DNA of 64,000 bases from contig CM034392.1 in the NCBI GenBank assembly GCA_019925095.2, forward strand, positions 25,238,387-25,302,386, given 5' to 3'. Below are positions 22,823-32,733 of the stretch, in pieces. The stretch's first letter is position 1; every line of letters begins with the position of its first letter. Source of the DNA: Dendrolimus kikuchii (Eukaryota > Arthropoda > Insecta > Lepidoptera > Lasiocampidae). The position numbers and the translations under genes are program-made. The notes below the pieces were generated by a model. It searched no databases and had not been told where the DNA came from. It saw only the letters and a program-made list of their open reading frames with translations.

Positions 22823-22839
22823 GTTTGCCCATAACCTTT
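22823..22839 (-). promoter_or_regulatory. Primer-binding site, copia half-tRNA type
   Basis: Between the 5' LTR end (CCGACACA) and the ATG lies AAAGGTTATGGGCAAAC. GGTTATGGGC resembles the Drosophila copia site, which pairs with the anticodon side of initiator tRNA-Met rather than its 3' end. The match is from memory of the copia family. Confidence 0.6.
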
Positions 22840-23008
22840 TGTGTCGGAAGATATTATAATTAAATAACAGAGTAAAGGCAAGACAGTTTTTATTTTAGGT
22901 ATTTACTTGGTAGTATTTAGAAAGCTAATGTCTGTCTGTACGTCAGACAGTAGAATAAATATTTGAATATATTATTCTTATGCTGCCAGGTATTCTCATT
23001 GTATCATC
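22840..23008 (-). repeat. Copia 5' LTR, missing its first 14 bp
   Basis: Matches 18487-18654. The minus-strand start found in the 3' LTR (TGTTCGACCTACGT) is absent; instead the sequence passes straight into TTAAGGCGCGCGGCACC of the neighbouring MITE. Confidence 0.8.
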
Positions 23009-23352
23009 TTAAGGCGCGCGGCACCTTTCGTAGGCCTACCCATAGCTAGACACTAAAAATGAACAGATAAAAAAACTTCCTTTAAAAAAACCGACTTCAA
23101 AAACTAAAAAGTATAAAATAACTTATTTCTGAAGCTATTTTTAATTATAATATCTTATTTTTATGTATTATATCTAAAGCATCTTAAAGTCGGTGCTTAG
23201 TAATTTTCAAATATAGTAATTTTTATGTTTTACTTCACACCGACTTCAAGATGTTTTAGGTATAATATATAAAAAATAACATTATAATTCAAAATAGCTT
23301 TAGAAGTAAGTTATTTTGTACTTTTTAGTTTTTGAAGTCGGTTTTTTTTACA
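23009..23352 (-). mobile_element. Foldback MITE family F, truncated
   Basis: Long inverted arms around ACCGACTTCAAAAACTAAAA (left about 23090, right about 23345) enclose TAGTAATTTTCAAATATAGT. Outside the arms, CGCGGCACCTTTCGTAGG matches 51190-51210 in reverse. Compared with 50884-51437, it breaks off exactly where the copia LTR starts. Confidence 0.7.
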
Positions 23353-23865
23353 TTAAACTTGATATTTACTGAATTTTATGTGTATTTATTTTGTTAAATT
23401 TTGATGAGAAAATGATGTTAATGTTACTCACTTAAACAACCGCAAAGTTTTTGAATTGAATTTTGAACGTATTTTGTATCAATACAGAAAAAACTAGAGA
23501 TACGATTTTTAAAGTAATTTGGCTATGGGGGTCTAAGGTATCAGTTCATTTTTGAAAAGGGGTCTCTGGCCCAAAATAGTTTGGGAATCGCTGGTCTTGA
23601 AGGTATTCTTTGTCCATGCTTCGGATCACAGGTGTTGCATTTTTAGTCAATAAACTTGGGACCTTATTTCTTTGATGGGTCACTATTTATTCAATGCGTT
23701 CTGGTTGTGTATTAATATTCTATTATGGACCGCTGCATTCCATCGGGCTTAGCGCGGATGGACAAACGGACAACTACATACATATTTAGTGTGAATCATT
23801 GCGCTCATAGGTCACATATCTTGGCTTGAACGAGAAAAGGTGCCTATTCTGGAAGACATAGTAAA

Positions 23866-24120
23866 TCTATATATTAATACGTGAAGCAAAAACTTTGTGC
23901 CCCTTTTTACGAAAATTGCGCGGACGGAGAAGTATAAAATTTCGCACACTTATAGTTTATGTAGAGAAGAAGCGACGAATGCTAATATTTTTTTAAATTA
24001 TTTAAAAAAAAATACATTAAATCAATAAAAAAAATCATTACACACACTATCATGTATTTGACACACACACGCATATATACTTTTTTGTTTATTGTTCAAG
24101 TCAAATTAATAGTGTAGCCT
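23866..24120 (+). mobile_element. Helitron, 3'-truncated by family A
   Basis: A|TCTATATATTAATACGTGAAG start; homology to 50387-50752 stops at GTGTAGCCT, where the family A copy begins. Confidence 0.65.
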
Positions 24121-24369
24121 TATCCGTGCAGGAACGGAGAAAGAATACAATTACCAGCGGCAGGGCGGCCTGTCGTAAGAGGCAACAAAACAACCCACAG
24201 CTAGGTGGTAGGGCATTTGCCCGACTGGCAGGCTACCACTGCTGGTCTAGAGTATGCCGCCATAACAACCTTGAGCTGTGTTCCGGCATTAGTGACCAGG
24301 TTCCAGTCTCCCTTAAGAGAGCAGCAGCGCCGGAGGAAATTGTATTCTTTCTCCGTTCCTGCACGGATA
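24121..24369 (+). mobile_element. Family A foldback copy
   Basis: A sense copy from TATCCGTGCAGG to GAGAGCAGCAGCGC is joined to an inverted copy of the first 39 bp, so both ends carry the family 5' terminus in mirror image. The normal 3' end and poly(A) are absent. Confidence 0.75.
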
Positions 24370-24418
24370 GACATGCATAGATGTGACATATGCATTATAG
24401 TTATTAAAACTGGTAGAA

Positions 24419-24805
24419 TCTATAATATTATAAAATTCTAAACATACCGTGTCTGTTCATTGAAACTATTAAAAAAAAATGACGGAGAAGACGATGGATT
24501 TATTAGATTTCTTGTCGGTTTATCTGTTTGTTCGAGATTCACGTAAAAACTACTGGGCCGATTTTCACTAATCGACAGCTAATTCTTAGACTTAAAATCT
24601 GCGCTATTTTTTATCCCGGAAATCCCGTGGCAATTTTCCCGGGAGCGGTTTGAAGTTGTCGAGTGCATAAAAATTAGGTTATTCAACACAGTTTCCACTA
24701 AAACGATAGCTTACATCCTTTTTTTAAATGCTGCGATACTTTGTATTCCGAGAATCCCGCAGGAATTTTATGTCAAGCGTGTACGAAGTCGCGGGCATAT
24801 TCTAG
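24419..24805 (+). mobile_element. Non-autonomous Helitron
   Basis: A|TCTATAATATTATAAAATTC start and TTCTAG|T end; shorter sibling of 10896-11463. Confidence 0.7.
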
Positions 24806-25404
24806 TTTATTATAAAGTTTTTGTGATGGACTGACAACACACTAAGGTTCTACTGATTTTTCTGAAATAATAAATAAAAATTGTTATATTACAGAATACA
24901 CCCTGACTTACAGAACTCCAATCATACGTACATGCATTTGACACAAGACCCATTTTTATTCACGTCCACCGTCGCCCTATGATGGATTGTGATTACCGAC
25001 GATAAATGCCACAGTTACCCCATAAGACGTGACAATGTGATACATCTTTTTGAATATTTCGATCGTATTGTTTAGATTTGATTTATTTCCGACGTTTCTC
25101 TCTAATGTTTATGATTGTGTCGGGAATATTTATTAAGGTTTTTTTTGTTGGGTTGATGTTAAACGTGGTTTCAATATTGGAAGGTTAGTTGCGTACTATC
25201 TTAGAACTATGATGAATTTAAGTCAAACTAACATGGTTAGGCGCGATTTTAAATATTTTTTTATTTGTTTGTGACATTTTAAAAACTAATATTAAAATAA
25301 AAACATAATTAAAAACGCATTTAACACTGTTAAAACGTAGTTTAACTATCAACTTTGATGGAAATATATACAATTTTGAGCAATATGCGCGATTTGGTAT
25401 TCGG
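24806..25404. other. Unassigned interval
   Basis: Contains a short piece similar to the family K CGTTAAAACGTAGTTT word near 25328. No gene. Confidence 0.4.
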
Positions 25405-25690
25405 TATTCGGACGAATACCGAATAGTTAAAAAAGTGGCCGAATAGGTCGAATACCGAATTGTTAAAAAAGTGGCCGAATAGGTCGAATACCGAATAGTT
25501 AAAAAAGTGGCCGAATAGGTCGAATACCGAATTGTTAAAAAAGTGGCCGAATAGGTCGAATACCGAATAGTTAAAAAAGTGGCCGAATAGGTCGAATACC
25601 GAATTGTTAAAAAAGTGGCCGAATAGGTCGAATACCGAATTGTTAAAAAAGTGGCCGTATAGGCCGAATGCCGAATAGCAGCCGAATATT
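25405..25690. repeat. 36-bp minisatellite
   Basis: Six full 36-bp units (25441-25656) plus partial edge units. Each unit is GAATAGGTCGAATACCGAAT then a variable A/T-GTT, A6 and GTGGCC. Units alternate AATAGTT and AATTGTT, suggesting a 72-bp higher-order unit, until the last two. Because 36 is divisible by three, a minus-strand frame stays open (12-residue period, FGHFFNNSVFDL); I regard it as incidental. Confidence 0.9.
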
Positions 25691-26054
25691 CGTAGCATCT
25701 CTATTTATAATGACGTGGGTATATAGACGGGCTTGTTCTGAATTGGAACGGATCTTAAAAATAAAGTCTTACATTTTTTCTACCACCTGTTGTCAAAGCA
25801 GGTTGTCAGTTCCGGAGAAGAAAAAAACGGTGCAATAACCTAATTTAAGATTAATTAAGAGAATTTATATTTTCGACACGCAAATGTAATATTGCATATA
25901 TTAAATCTTCGTTTATCAAGCCATCTGTTCTGCACCTTTCCTTATACCAACAGCAATCTTTAGTACTTTCACAACGTTGAGATAACGACGGCTTATTCTT
26001 TGCAATTTAAGACATTTCATGTGGGAAGCATGTAAATCCAATTCAGGGATTAGA
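25691..26054. other. Unassigned interval
   Basis: No supported feature. Confidence 0.4.
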
Positions 26055-26415
26055 TTTTTTTTTTTAATTGCATGAGTTCAGCAGACAGGCAGATGGCCCG
26101 CTTGATGGAAAGCACTTACCATCGCCTATGGACATTTGCAACACCAAAGTTGCTACAAATGCGCTGCTGCTCTCTTAAGGGAGACTGGAACCTGGTCACT
26201 AATGCCGGAACATAACTCAACTCAACTCGAGATCTAAACATGCTTTGAAACTATCCGTGCAGGAAGGGATAAAGAATACAATTTCCTGCGGCAGGGCGGC
26301 ATGTCGTAGGTAGGGCATTTGCCCGGCTGGATGGCTACCACCCCTGGTCTAGAGTATGCCGCCATAACAACACCTTCGGTTGTGTTCTAGCATTTGTGGC
26401 CAGGTTCCAGTCTCC
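26055..26415. mobile_element. Family A copy with inverted 5' half
   Basis: 26055-26220 is the 3' half on the minus strand (poly-T at its outer end). 26252-26415 is the 5' half on the plus strand. This arrangement is what twin priming of a retroposon produces. The 31 bp between them are unrelated. Confidence 0.7.
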
Positions 26416-27000
26416 ATTTGCCTGCTTCAGATAATAATAAAAATATGTATAACGTACTACTATCACGATAGTAGATACTACTACTACACCGCCGCGAACC
26501 GCCGATCCCGGCCCGCCGGGATCCTTCCCCTCGGGCTTTATATTACCCGTCGCCCGTTCTCAATTAGTGCTTTGTGTCGCCCTATGGTGGGCATCATTAT
26601 ATTCATCCCCCTCTCATGGCAACAGTCCAGCCGAGGTAAAACTCCTTAGGGAGCTCCCTCGAGCAAGTTGCCCCCCCGGGCTCGAGCGCCTTCGCTTCGC
26701 GAAGGCACTCGCCCCAAAAACCCCGGTAAAGTTGTAAGGTCTTCGGACCAACAACATAAAGTCAAGTCCAATAAAAAAACTACGTTTATCAAAAAACGTT
26801 CTCCACTCCAGGACTTGCCTGCTCCATTGGTCATCGGTCTTGCGACAGATGTGACAGGCTAATTATTATTTTATTTAGTTATCTAGATAGATAATCCTAT
26901 ATTTTGATCGGTATCAACATGTTATCAGCACGGAATGTCATTTATTATAAAGAATATACACCAGACCCACTGTCAGCATCGTTCAGCTGCCAAATTTATT
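26416..27000. other. GC-rich unassigned segment
   Basis: 26480-26830 is far richer in G and C than its surroundings, with a palindrome GCGCCTTCGCTTCGCGAAGGC near 26688-26708. It adjoins the R1-like 3' region and may be part of another non-LTR element. No domain recognised. Confidence 0.35.
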
Positions 27001-27777
27001 CGCGACCTGTGTGTGGGATTCGCCAGATCGGGGGTGGCACCAGCATGCCCAGTCAGAACTGGTGCCATGCTGTTGCCACCCCCGGTTAGGGATACCCACT
27101 AAAACCCCTGGGTGTTTCGTCCTTCGCCTTATGCCAGGGCTACGGGTATATGACCTAGCCTCTCCGCAGCCCTGGCAGGCGTGGGCCCCCCTCACGAGGC
27201 CTCTTCCATTGCCGGGGATTCATCCTCCGGCATCATCATGCTCTCTTTGGCGTGGGGCGGTCTGTAACGCGCCCCACGGGAGGAGTGATGCGCGCGCGCG
27301 GAACACTCGCGCTCTCATCTCGACGGCATATGCGGGTGAGTGAGAACCCCTATACCCCAAGGGGCCCCACCCGCGCCGTCCGCTTACGGTGGCCGAAGGT
27401 CGAAATCCGCCCTCCGGCGTCGGCGCGTCCTCCTTTGGCGGGAGCGGAGCAAAGATGTCCGCTCACGCTCCCGCTCCGCCTCCTCCTTCGCAAGCATAAC
27501 GCGCTCGCAGAAGGAGGAGACGGCGTCCCATCCGGTTGAGCTCCCGACCATGGTGCGTACCACGGCCGGGAGCGAGAGGTCAAATCCGGTGACGGCGACG
27601 AGGTCTCGGCGCTGCTCTGTCCAGGCAGAACACTCCTGGAGTGTGTGCAGCGCCGTATCCTCGTCGCCGGTGTCGCAATGATGGCACCCTGACGTCGGCT
27701 CACGGCCTAGGCGACACAGGTACCTCCCGAAGCAGCCATGCCCCGAGAGGACCTGTGTCAGCCGAAACGTCAGGGTG
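27001..27777 (-). pseudogene. R1-like LINE ORF2 C-terminus and 3' region
   Basis: On the minus strand a frame ends at a stop at 27384-27386 and reads back at least 101 codons to CHHCDTGDEDTALHTLQEC, the terminal zinc-knuckle region of R1-clade non-LTR elements, followed by SAWTEQRRDLVAVTG and an arginine-rich tail. Polymerase and endonuclease parts are missing. 27001-27383 would be the 3' untranslated region; 27240-27340 recurs at 59215-59350. R1 elements classically sit in rDNA, but no rDNA is present. The right end is cut at 27777 against a family B fragment. Confidence 0.75.
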
Positions 27778-27929
27778 ATCGTGTACTAGCAGAAGACAGG
27801 AGCCTTAAGAACAGTTATTATGAATGTCACAGAAGCAAGTGAGTTGTGTAAGAATAAGCCTGAATGGCGCTCTGTTGTCCGTGTCTACCCCGCAAGGGAA
27901 CTGGCGTGAAGTTATGTATGTATGTAGAC
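27778..27929 (+). mobile_element. Family B LINE 3' end
   Basis: TGATCGTGTACTAGCAGAAG...GGGAACTGGCGTGAAG plus a TATG tail, with two internal deletions. It abuts the R1-like fragment with no intervening base. Confidence 0.7.
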
Positions 27930-28057
27930 TAACTAAAAGTATACTACTAAGAAAGTGTCCATTAGCACTTTTCTTATTGTCTCTATTAAGGGGAGGACAC
28001 TTTGTTCATGTGTTCTTTAATAAGTTAGTACAGCACACTACACTTTAGTTTTGTTTA

Positions 28058-28270
28058 TAGAACTAGTTCAAACGGTTTTGTCCTTTTGAGCCTTCTCATT
28101 ATATCCGTGTTGTCGAGGAGCTGGATCGCCACCACATTCACATGACGATGAAGCCGATGCTCGTGAGCTTCCGCGTACTTTCTGATAATGCTAGTAATAA
28201 ACTCCACTTTCAGGTCCCGATGAGGGTCACTCGATCTAATGTACCATGGCGAGTGCATGCGCATTGAACG
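28058..28270 (-). pseudogene. Jockey-like LINE C-terminus relic
   Basis: 69 open codons reading PWYIRSSDPHRDLKVEFI ... RRLKRTKPFEL. This pattern closes the ORF2 of Jockey/CR1-type elements. Heavily truncated. Clade assignment is by recognition only. Confidence 0.6.
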
Positions 28271-28649
28271 CCTTTTTATACAGAGTCAAGTATTGTTCAG
28301 TATTACGTAGCTAGTCTGGAAAGCTGATAAAGTTTTTTAACTACTGTTACATTTATTTAGTTGCATAGTTGTTCTTCTCATGTTTTTTTTTTAAAGTTAA
28401 TAATTAGATTTGTTATGTATCTCCTTATTTCTAAACGATACAATCGGCCATTTCCTTAATTGAATAATAATGTTATATTTTTATTTATTCTGTGATTAGC
28501 GCCTGTTTTGTATAGAGTAGTTCTCCATAATTTTATGTAACAATATTTATCTCTAATATGATGTGGTAATTGTGTAGATTGTAATTGAAAATCTTTCAAT
28601 TGTTTATAGAAGGTATTCACTACATTTTATTTTCATGTTGGCAGACGCG

Positions 28650-28775
28650 ATAGATTTATTTATTTAATTTGTTTGGGAAACATACAATAATTAATATTCG
28701 TAAATATAAAACACAAAATTAATACATATATCAATCAAGTTTCCACTAAAAAATAATTTATATAATAAAAATAAA
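28650..28775. repeat. Family G repeat, copy 1
   Basis: TTTGTTTGGGAAACATACAA through CACTAAAAAATAATTTATAT is almost identical to 40953-41069. It is absent from the opposite inverted-repeat arm, so it arrived after the duplication. Confidence 0.7.
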
Positions 28776-28907
28776 AATTGGCTCAAATAGTTAACTACAA
28801 AAAAATAAATATACAACTATACGAAAATTACATAAATAAATAATTTTATTACATGTAAAACTTTAAATATAATATTTTCTATAATATCTTATATGAAATA
28901 TTATCTA

Positions 28908-29088
28908 CCATGATCAAATTGATCGTGTACTAGCAGAAGGTGATGTCAGGAGCCTTAAGAACAGACGAGCTTGCATGACAAGAGTTATGAATGTCAAAGA
29001 TGCAAGTGAGGTGTGTAAGAATAAGCCTAAATGACACTCTGTTGTTCGTGCCTACCCCGCAAGGGAACTGGCGTGAAGTTATTTATGT
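28908..29088 (+). mobile_element. Family B LINE 3' end, 12-bp TSD
   Basis: TSD AAATATTATCTA at 28896-28907 and 29089-29100. The opposite arm of the inverted repeat keeps the empty site (reverse of TTTTAGATAATATTTTA near 32121). Confidence 0.85.
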
Positions 29089-29373
29089 AAATATTATCTA
29101 AAATTTCCAAACAATAATGTATTAAATTCTCGTCATTCATAACCCTTTTAATCAAAATAGTTTATCAATGACTTAATCAGCTATCGGTAGTGCCAATTTG
29201 CTAAGCTTTTTATACTGTAAAACTGTTGGAGGGATGGCGAGGTGTTCTAAAAATGTTTGTGTAGAGTCAGTGTATGGAATATATGTCAGCCGTAAGGTTT
29301 TCTGATTACAAGTACAGTGACTAGTTGCTGTTATTATTACTAAAAACCCTTCCGAGTTGTTGCAAGTATTACA

Positions 29374-30183
29374 CTACTTTAAGAACTGAGCATTATGAAA
29401 AATACATATTTTATCTGTCGTTAAGGATATTATAGAATCTACGAATTCTTAATTAGACGTTATTACGTGTACTATTGTAGATCTAACGCACAATTTAGGC
29501 ACAATTGAGTTAAGTACACCGAACGATTTTCAATTGGTTCTAACGCATGTATACGGACGAACTTACGGATAGAGGGATAAATGGTCTTTTTTGCCAAAAT
29601 ACAGTGTATAAACACCATGTAACGTCACTCGATTTAATGACAAACTCCCTTAAGCGTCGAAATCACTTACCTTTGGTTGGTTTAGCTCGTCTTCCATACA
29701 ATGATATACTCTATATAACATTACCCACTCTCAATAACGACAACAAATAAGTTATACAAAGTACCTTTTAAGTTGCCAAAATTAGTAAAAACTGCGTAGC
29801 TGTGTACGTTCTTTTATCAATTTATTATCCTAGCCCGTAATAAACTCGACTACTCTCGGCATCTCGGAATACTTCCTTTATCACCAAGATGCCTCAATAT
29901 AGCAAGATATTAATAAAATAAGTAAAAAAAATACAACAAAATTACTGGTGCTGCAAAAGACCTCATAGAAAAATAATAGAGTTCTCTCCATTTAACCACA
30001 CCTCTCTATAACGCCACAACATCACAGTCTCTTCAGTGTCGTTATATAGAGTTCACACTGTAGATACAGATTTACAAAGTATCTCAGTTCTGTAACTGTC
30101 AACTAAGTAACAATACATTAATACCAGAAAAATAAGTGTCTAAGCCAGGTATCCCTTGAAAAGATGAATACATACCTTACTTC
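29374..30183. other. Unassigned interval
   Basis: Spacer of the inverted repeat. No gene or repeat recognised. Confidence 0.4.
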
Positions 30184-30446
30184 ATCCGTGCAGGAACGGA
30201 GAAAGAATACAAATTCCTGCGGCCGGGCGGCCTGTCGTAAGAGGCGACACCCCTGGTCCAGAGTATGTCGCCATAACAACCTTGTGTTGTGTTCCGGCAT
30301 AACCGAAACCAGGTTCCAGTGATTCTTAAGAGAGCAGCAGCGCCTTTGTAGCACCTTTGGTGTTACAAATGTCCATAGGCGATGGTAACCGCTTTCCATC
30401 AAGTGGGCCGTCTGCCTATCTGCTGAGCTCCTGCCATAAAAAAAAA
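30184..30446 (+). mobile_element. Family A retroposon, internally deleted
   Basis: Both termini present. About 50 bp after GTAAGAGGCGAC are missing. Confidence 0.8.
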
Positions 30447-30800
30447 CTTACTTGAGGGTACTTTAGTAGCGGTAACACTAAGCCTTATAACAAGCTGATT
30501 ACTTATAACCTAAATAGACATTTATTTTACTCGATCATAACAACGAAAGAGAAGAGTAATTTGGACAAATAAAAAATGATAGACGAAATCGTCCCGTTAC
30601 CCAAATGAAGTGGGCAATAAGCATCGATCTAGTTAATCAGTCACAGATTTATTTCCCACGACTATTTGGGCATGATGAAGTGTTTTGAACTTGTTATTTC
30701 TTGATTATGCTATCTTAACATGATATTATGTATTGCTAGGCCTTAAATTTATAGAATGACTGTAGAATACTTTTTAATAAGAAATAAAATAATAATAATA
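30447..30800. other. Unassigned interval
   Basis: (AAT)n at about 30788-30805 precedes family M. Nothing else. Confidence 0.4.
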
Positions 30801-31300
30801 ATAACAAGGCCCCCACCTCCGTGCTTGCCTTAGCCAGCCGGCACGGAGTGGAGATCGCTAGAGCTAAGACTCAAGCTCCAGGGGTGGAAGTGATAAATGG
30901 CATCACGTCAGAAGTAGCTTCGGTGAACCTGCAGCCCACCTCTCTACACCGCTTAGCCACTCACACCGATGTTGCCCCTGCCCTTCTATGGCATTTTTTC
31001 ATGTTCTCCGAACATTGCGACGGGCAGACGCCATAGTCCCCATATTCCCAGACCCCTAGCACCACTAGCAGTTCACCCCAATAGCCCGGTACTTTTTGTC
31101 TTCATTTCCCACAATAGTCCTACATTGGCCGGGGTTGTCCTTGGGTGCATTATTATATGGCGTAGACAGGGTTATCCCTGTCAGTGTCAGGCCACATTTA
31201 CATTAAATTTGTCAAGGGGCCTCTACGTGTTGGCCTTCCCATGGCCCCACGCAAGCCCTCCAAAAGTCCGGGCCATTTTTATGGCCCGTGGTCTACAAAG
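30801..31300 (+). repeat. Family M repeat, copy 2
   Basis: Sibling of 9404-9960; starts after an AAT microsatellite at CCTCCGTGCTTGCC and ends at GGCCCGTGGTCTA. It lacks about 30 bp found in copy 1 near 9600-9630. Confidence 0.65.
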
Positions 31301-31565
31301 AAGTTTATATAATAAATGTACATTCGTGGTGGGTTTTTAAATATATTTTGAATTAATACTAGAGTTAACAAAGTAATTTGTATGAATTAATATATTTGGA
31401 ATGTTATTGAGAATAAATATTTAAATCAAAATAGGAAATAATGAATTATTTTACGAATCACTATGCAAGGTTATAAGGCATAGGTGTACTAAGAAATCGA
31501 ACAAAAGCACTCTACATAATAGACATTGTATTACATCATTAGACAGGTTTCAATTCCTATAATAA

Positions 31566-31800
31566 TAACAGCCCATGAATATCCCACTGCTAGGGGCTCG
31601 GGCCTTCCATTATAGGGGGAACGGACAGTATACCCGCCACGCTTGTCCAAGGAGCTTCCTTCACCGTTGTTAGCACGTGCTAATTGTAGCAATACGCACA
31701 TTAGGTCAGAAAAGTGCTTAAGTGGTGTATGCGTTCCGGCCAGGATCGAAGCCGCGCCCTTTGAATTTGGGACGCGTGGGCTGGCTATTATGCTACCACG
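31566..31800 (-). mobile_element. tRNA-derived SINE
   Basis: Minus-strand B-box GGCTTCGATCC lies in the head (about 31735-31750), with an A-box-like GTGGTAGCATAATAGCC further 5' near 31790. The body shares GGACAGTATACCCGCCACGC with 6415-6440. Not a functional tRNA. Confidence 0.65.
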
Positions 31801-31839
31801 AATTCCTTTTTCAAAATTCGTAAAGTGTATTAATTCATA

Positions 31840-32733
31840 CCTGTAATACTTGCAACAACGCAGAAGGGTTTATGGTAATAAACGAACAGCAGCTGATCAT
31901 TATATATGTAATCAGAGAACTTTACGGTTTTAACATATATTAAGCACTGACTCTACACAAACATTTTTAGAACACCTCGCCATCCCTCCAACAGTTTTTA
32001 CAATATCAGAAACTTAGCAAACTAGCACAACCGATAGCAGATTAAGTCATTTATAAACTATTTTAATTAAAAGGGTTATGATTATGAATGACAAGAATTT
32101 AACACATTATTATTTGGAAATTTTAGATAATATTTTATAAAACATATAGAAAATATTATATTTAAAGTCTTACATGTAGTAATAAAATAATTCGAACAGA
32201 GTAAAAATCTTTCGCGTCTGCCAATATGAAAATAAAATGTAGTGAATACAGTCTATATATAATTGACAGATTTTGAATTATAATCTACACAATTACCACA
32301 TCATATTAGAGATAAATATTGTTACATAAAATTATGGTATATTATGGAGAACTACTCTATATAAAGCAGGCGCTAATCATAGAATAAATAAAAATATAAT
32401 ATTATTATTCAATTAAGAAATCAGTATGGCGATCCATCGAGGAAACGTAGCCAGCCTTCTGGGCACCTTACCCGTAGAAGACGGTGATCTGGGCTCAGTA
32501 TTCTACTTATAGTCTTGAGGGACTATGAGTAGAATACAATACAAATAAGTTCAGTTTTCTTGCATTGTATTCGATTATATGTAATATAATTAATTTATTG
32601 TAATATATTTGAAATTCAATTAAGGAAATGGTCGATTGTATCGTTTAGAAATAAGAGGGTACATAACAAAATTAATTACTAACCTTAAAAAGATATGACA
32701 AGAACAACTATGCAACTAAATAAATGTAATATA
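31840..32733 (-). repeat. Right arm of the large inverted repeat
   Basis: Reverse-complement partner of 28345-29373, with its own private insertion at 32418-32613. Conserved words include ATGATGTGGTAATTGTGTAG in reverse. Confidence 0.75.
32418..32613 (+). mobile_element. LINE 3' end inserted in the arm, 11-bp TSD
   Basis: TSD ATTCAATTAAG at 32407-32417 and 32614-32624; the other arm shows the empty site. A 28-codon remnant (32426-32512) reads MAIHRGNVASLLGTLP ... and ends at TAG. It resembles the last residues of a LINE protein of the same kind as 47735-47905. Confidence 0.75.

Larger units (their letters stand above)
18344..23593. mobile_element. hAT-like DNA element hosting nested insertions
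   Basis: The left end CACGGTTCCCAAAGTAG and the inverse of the right end, CAGCGATTCCCAAACTATT, form imperfect terminal inverted repeats of the hAT type. They are bordered by 8-bp near-identical repeats GTCTAGAA (18336-18343) and GTCTTGAA (23594-23601). About 140 bp at left and 240 bp at right belong to this non-autonomous element; no transposase is present. The middle is copia plus a foldback MITE. Confidence 0.65.
28345..29373 (+). repeat. Left arm of a large inverted repeat
   Basis: From about TTACATTTATTTAGTTGC to GTTGCAAGTATTACA it matches the reverse of 31840-32733. The arm contains two insertions absent from its partner (about 28650-28837 and 28908-29088). No transposase frame and no matched target duplication at the outer ends. 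Confidence 0.75.

Noticed and set aside
25342..25698. Minus-strand frame with a perfect 12-residue repeat
   Set aside because: Explained by a 36-bp minisatellite whose period is a multiple of three; composition and context give no support for a protein.
30969..31340. 123-codon frame that resembles one at 9599-9811
   Set aside because: Similarity follows from the shared family M DNA; frames are broken at different points and no domain is recognisable.
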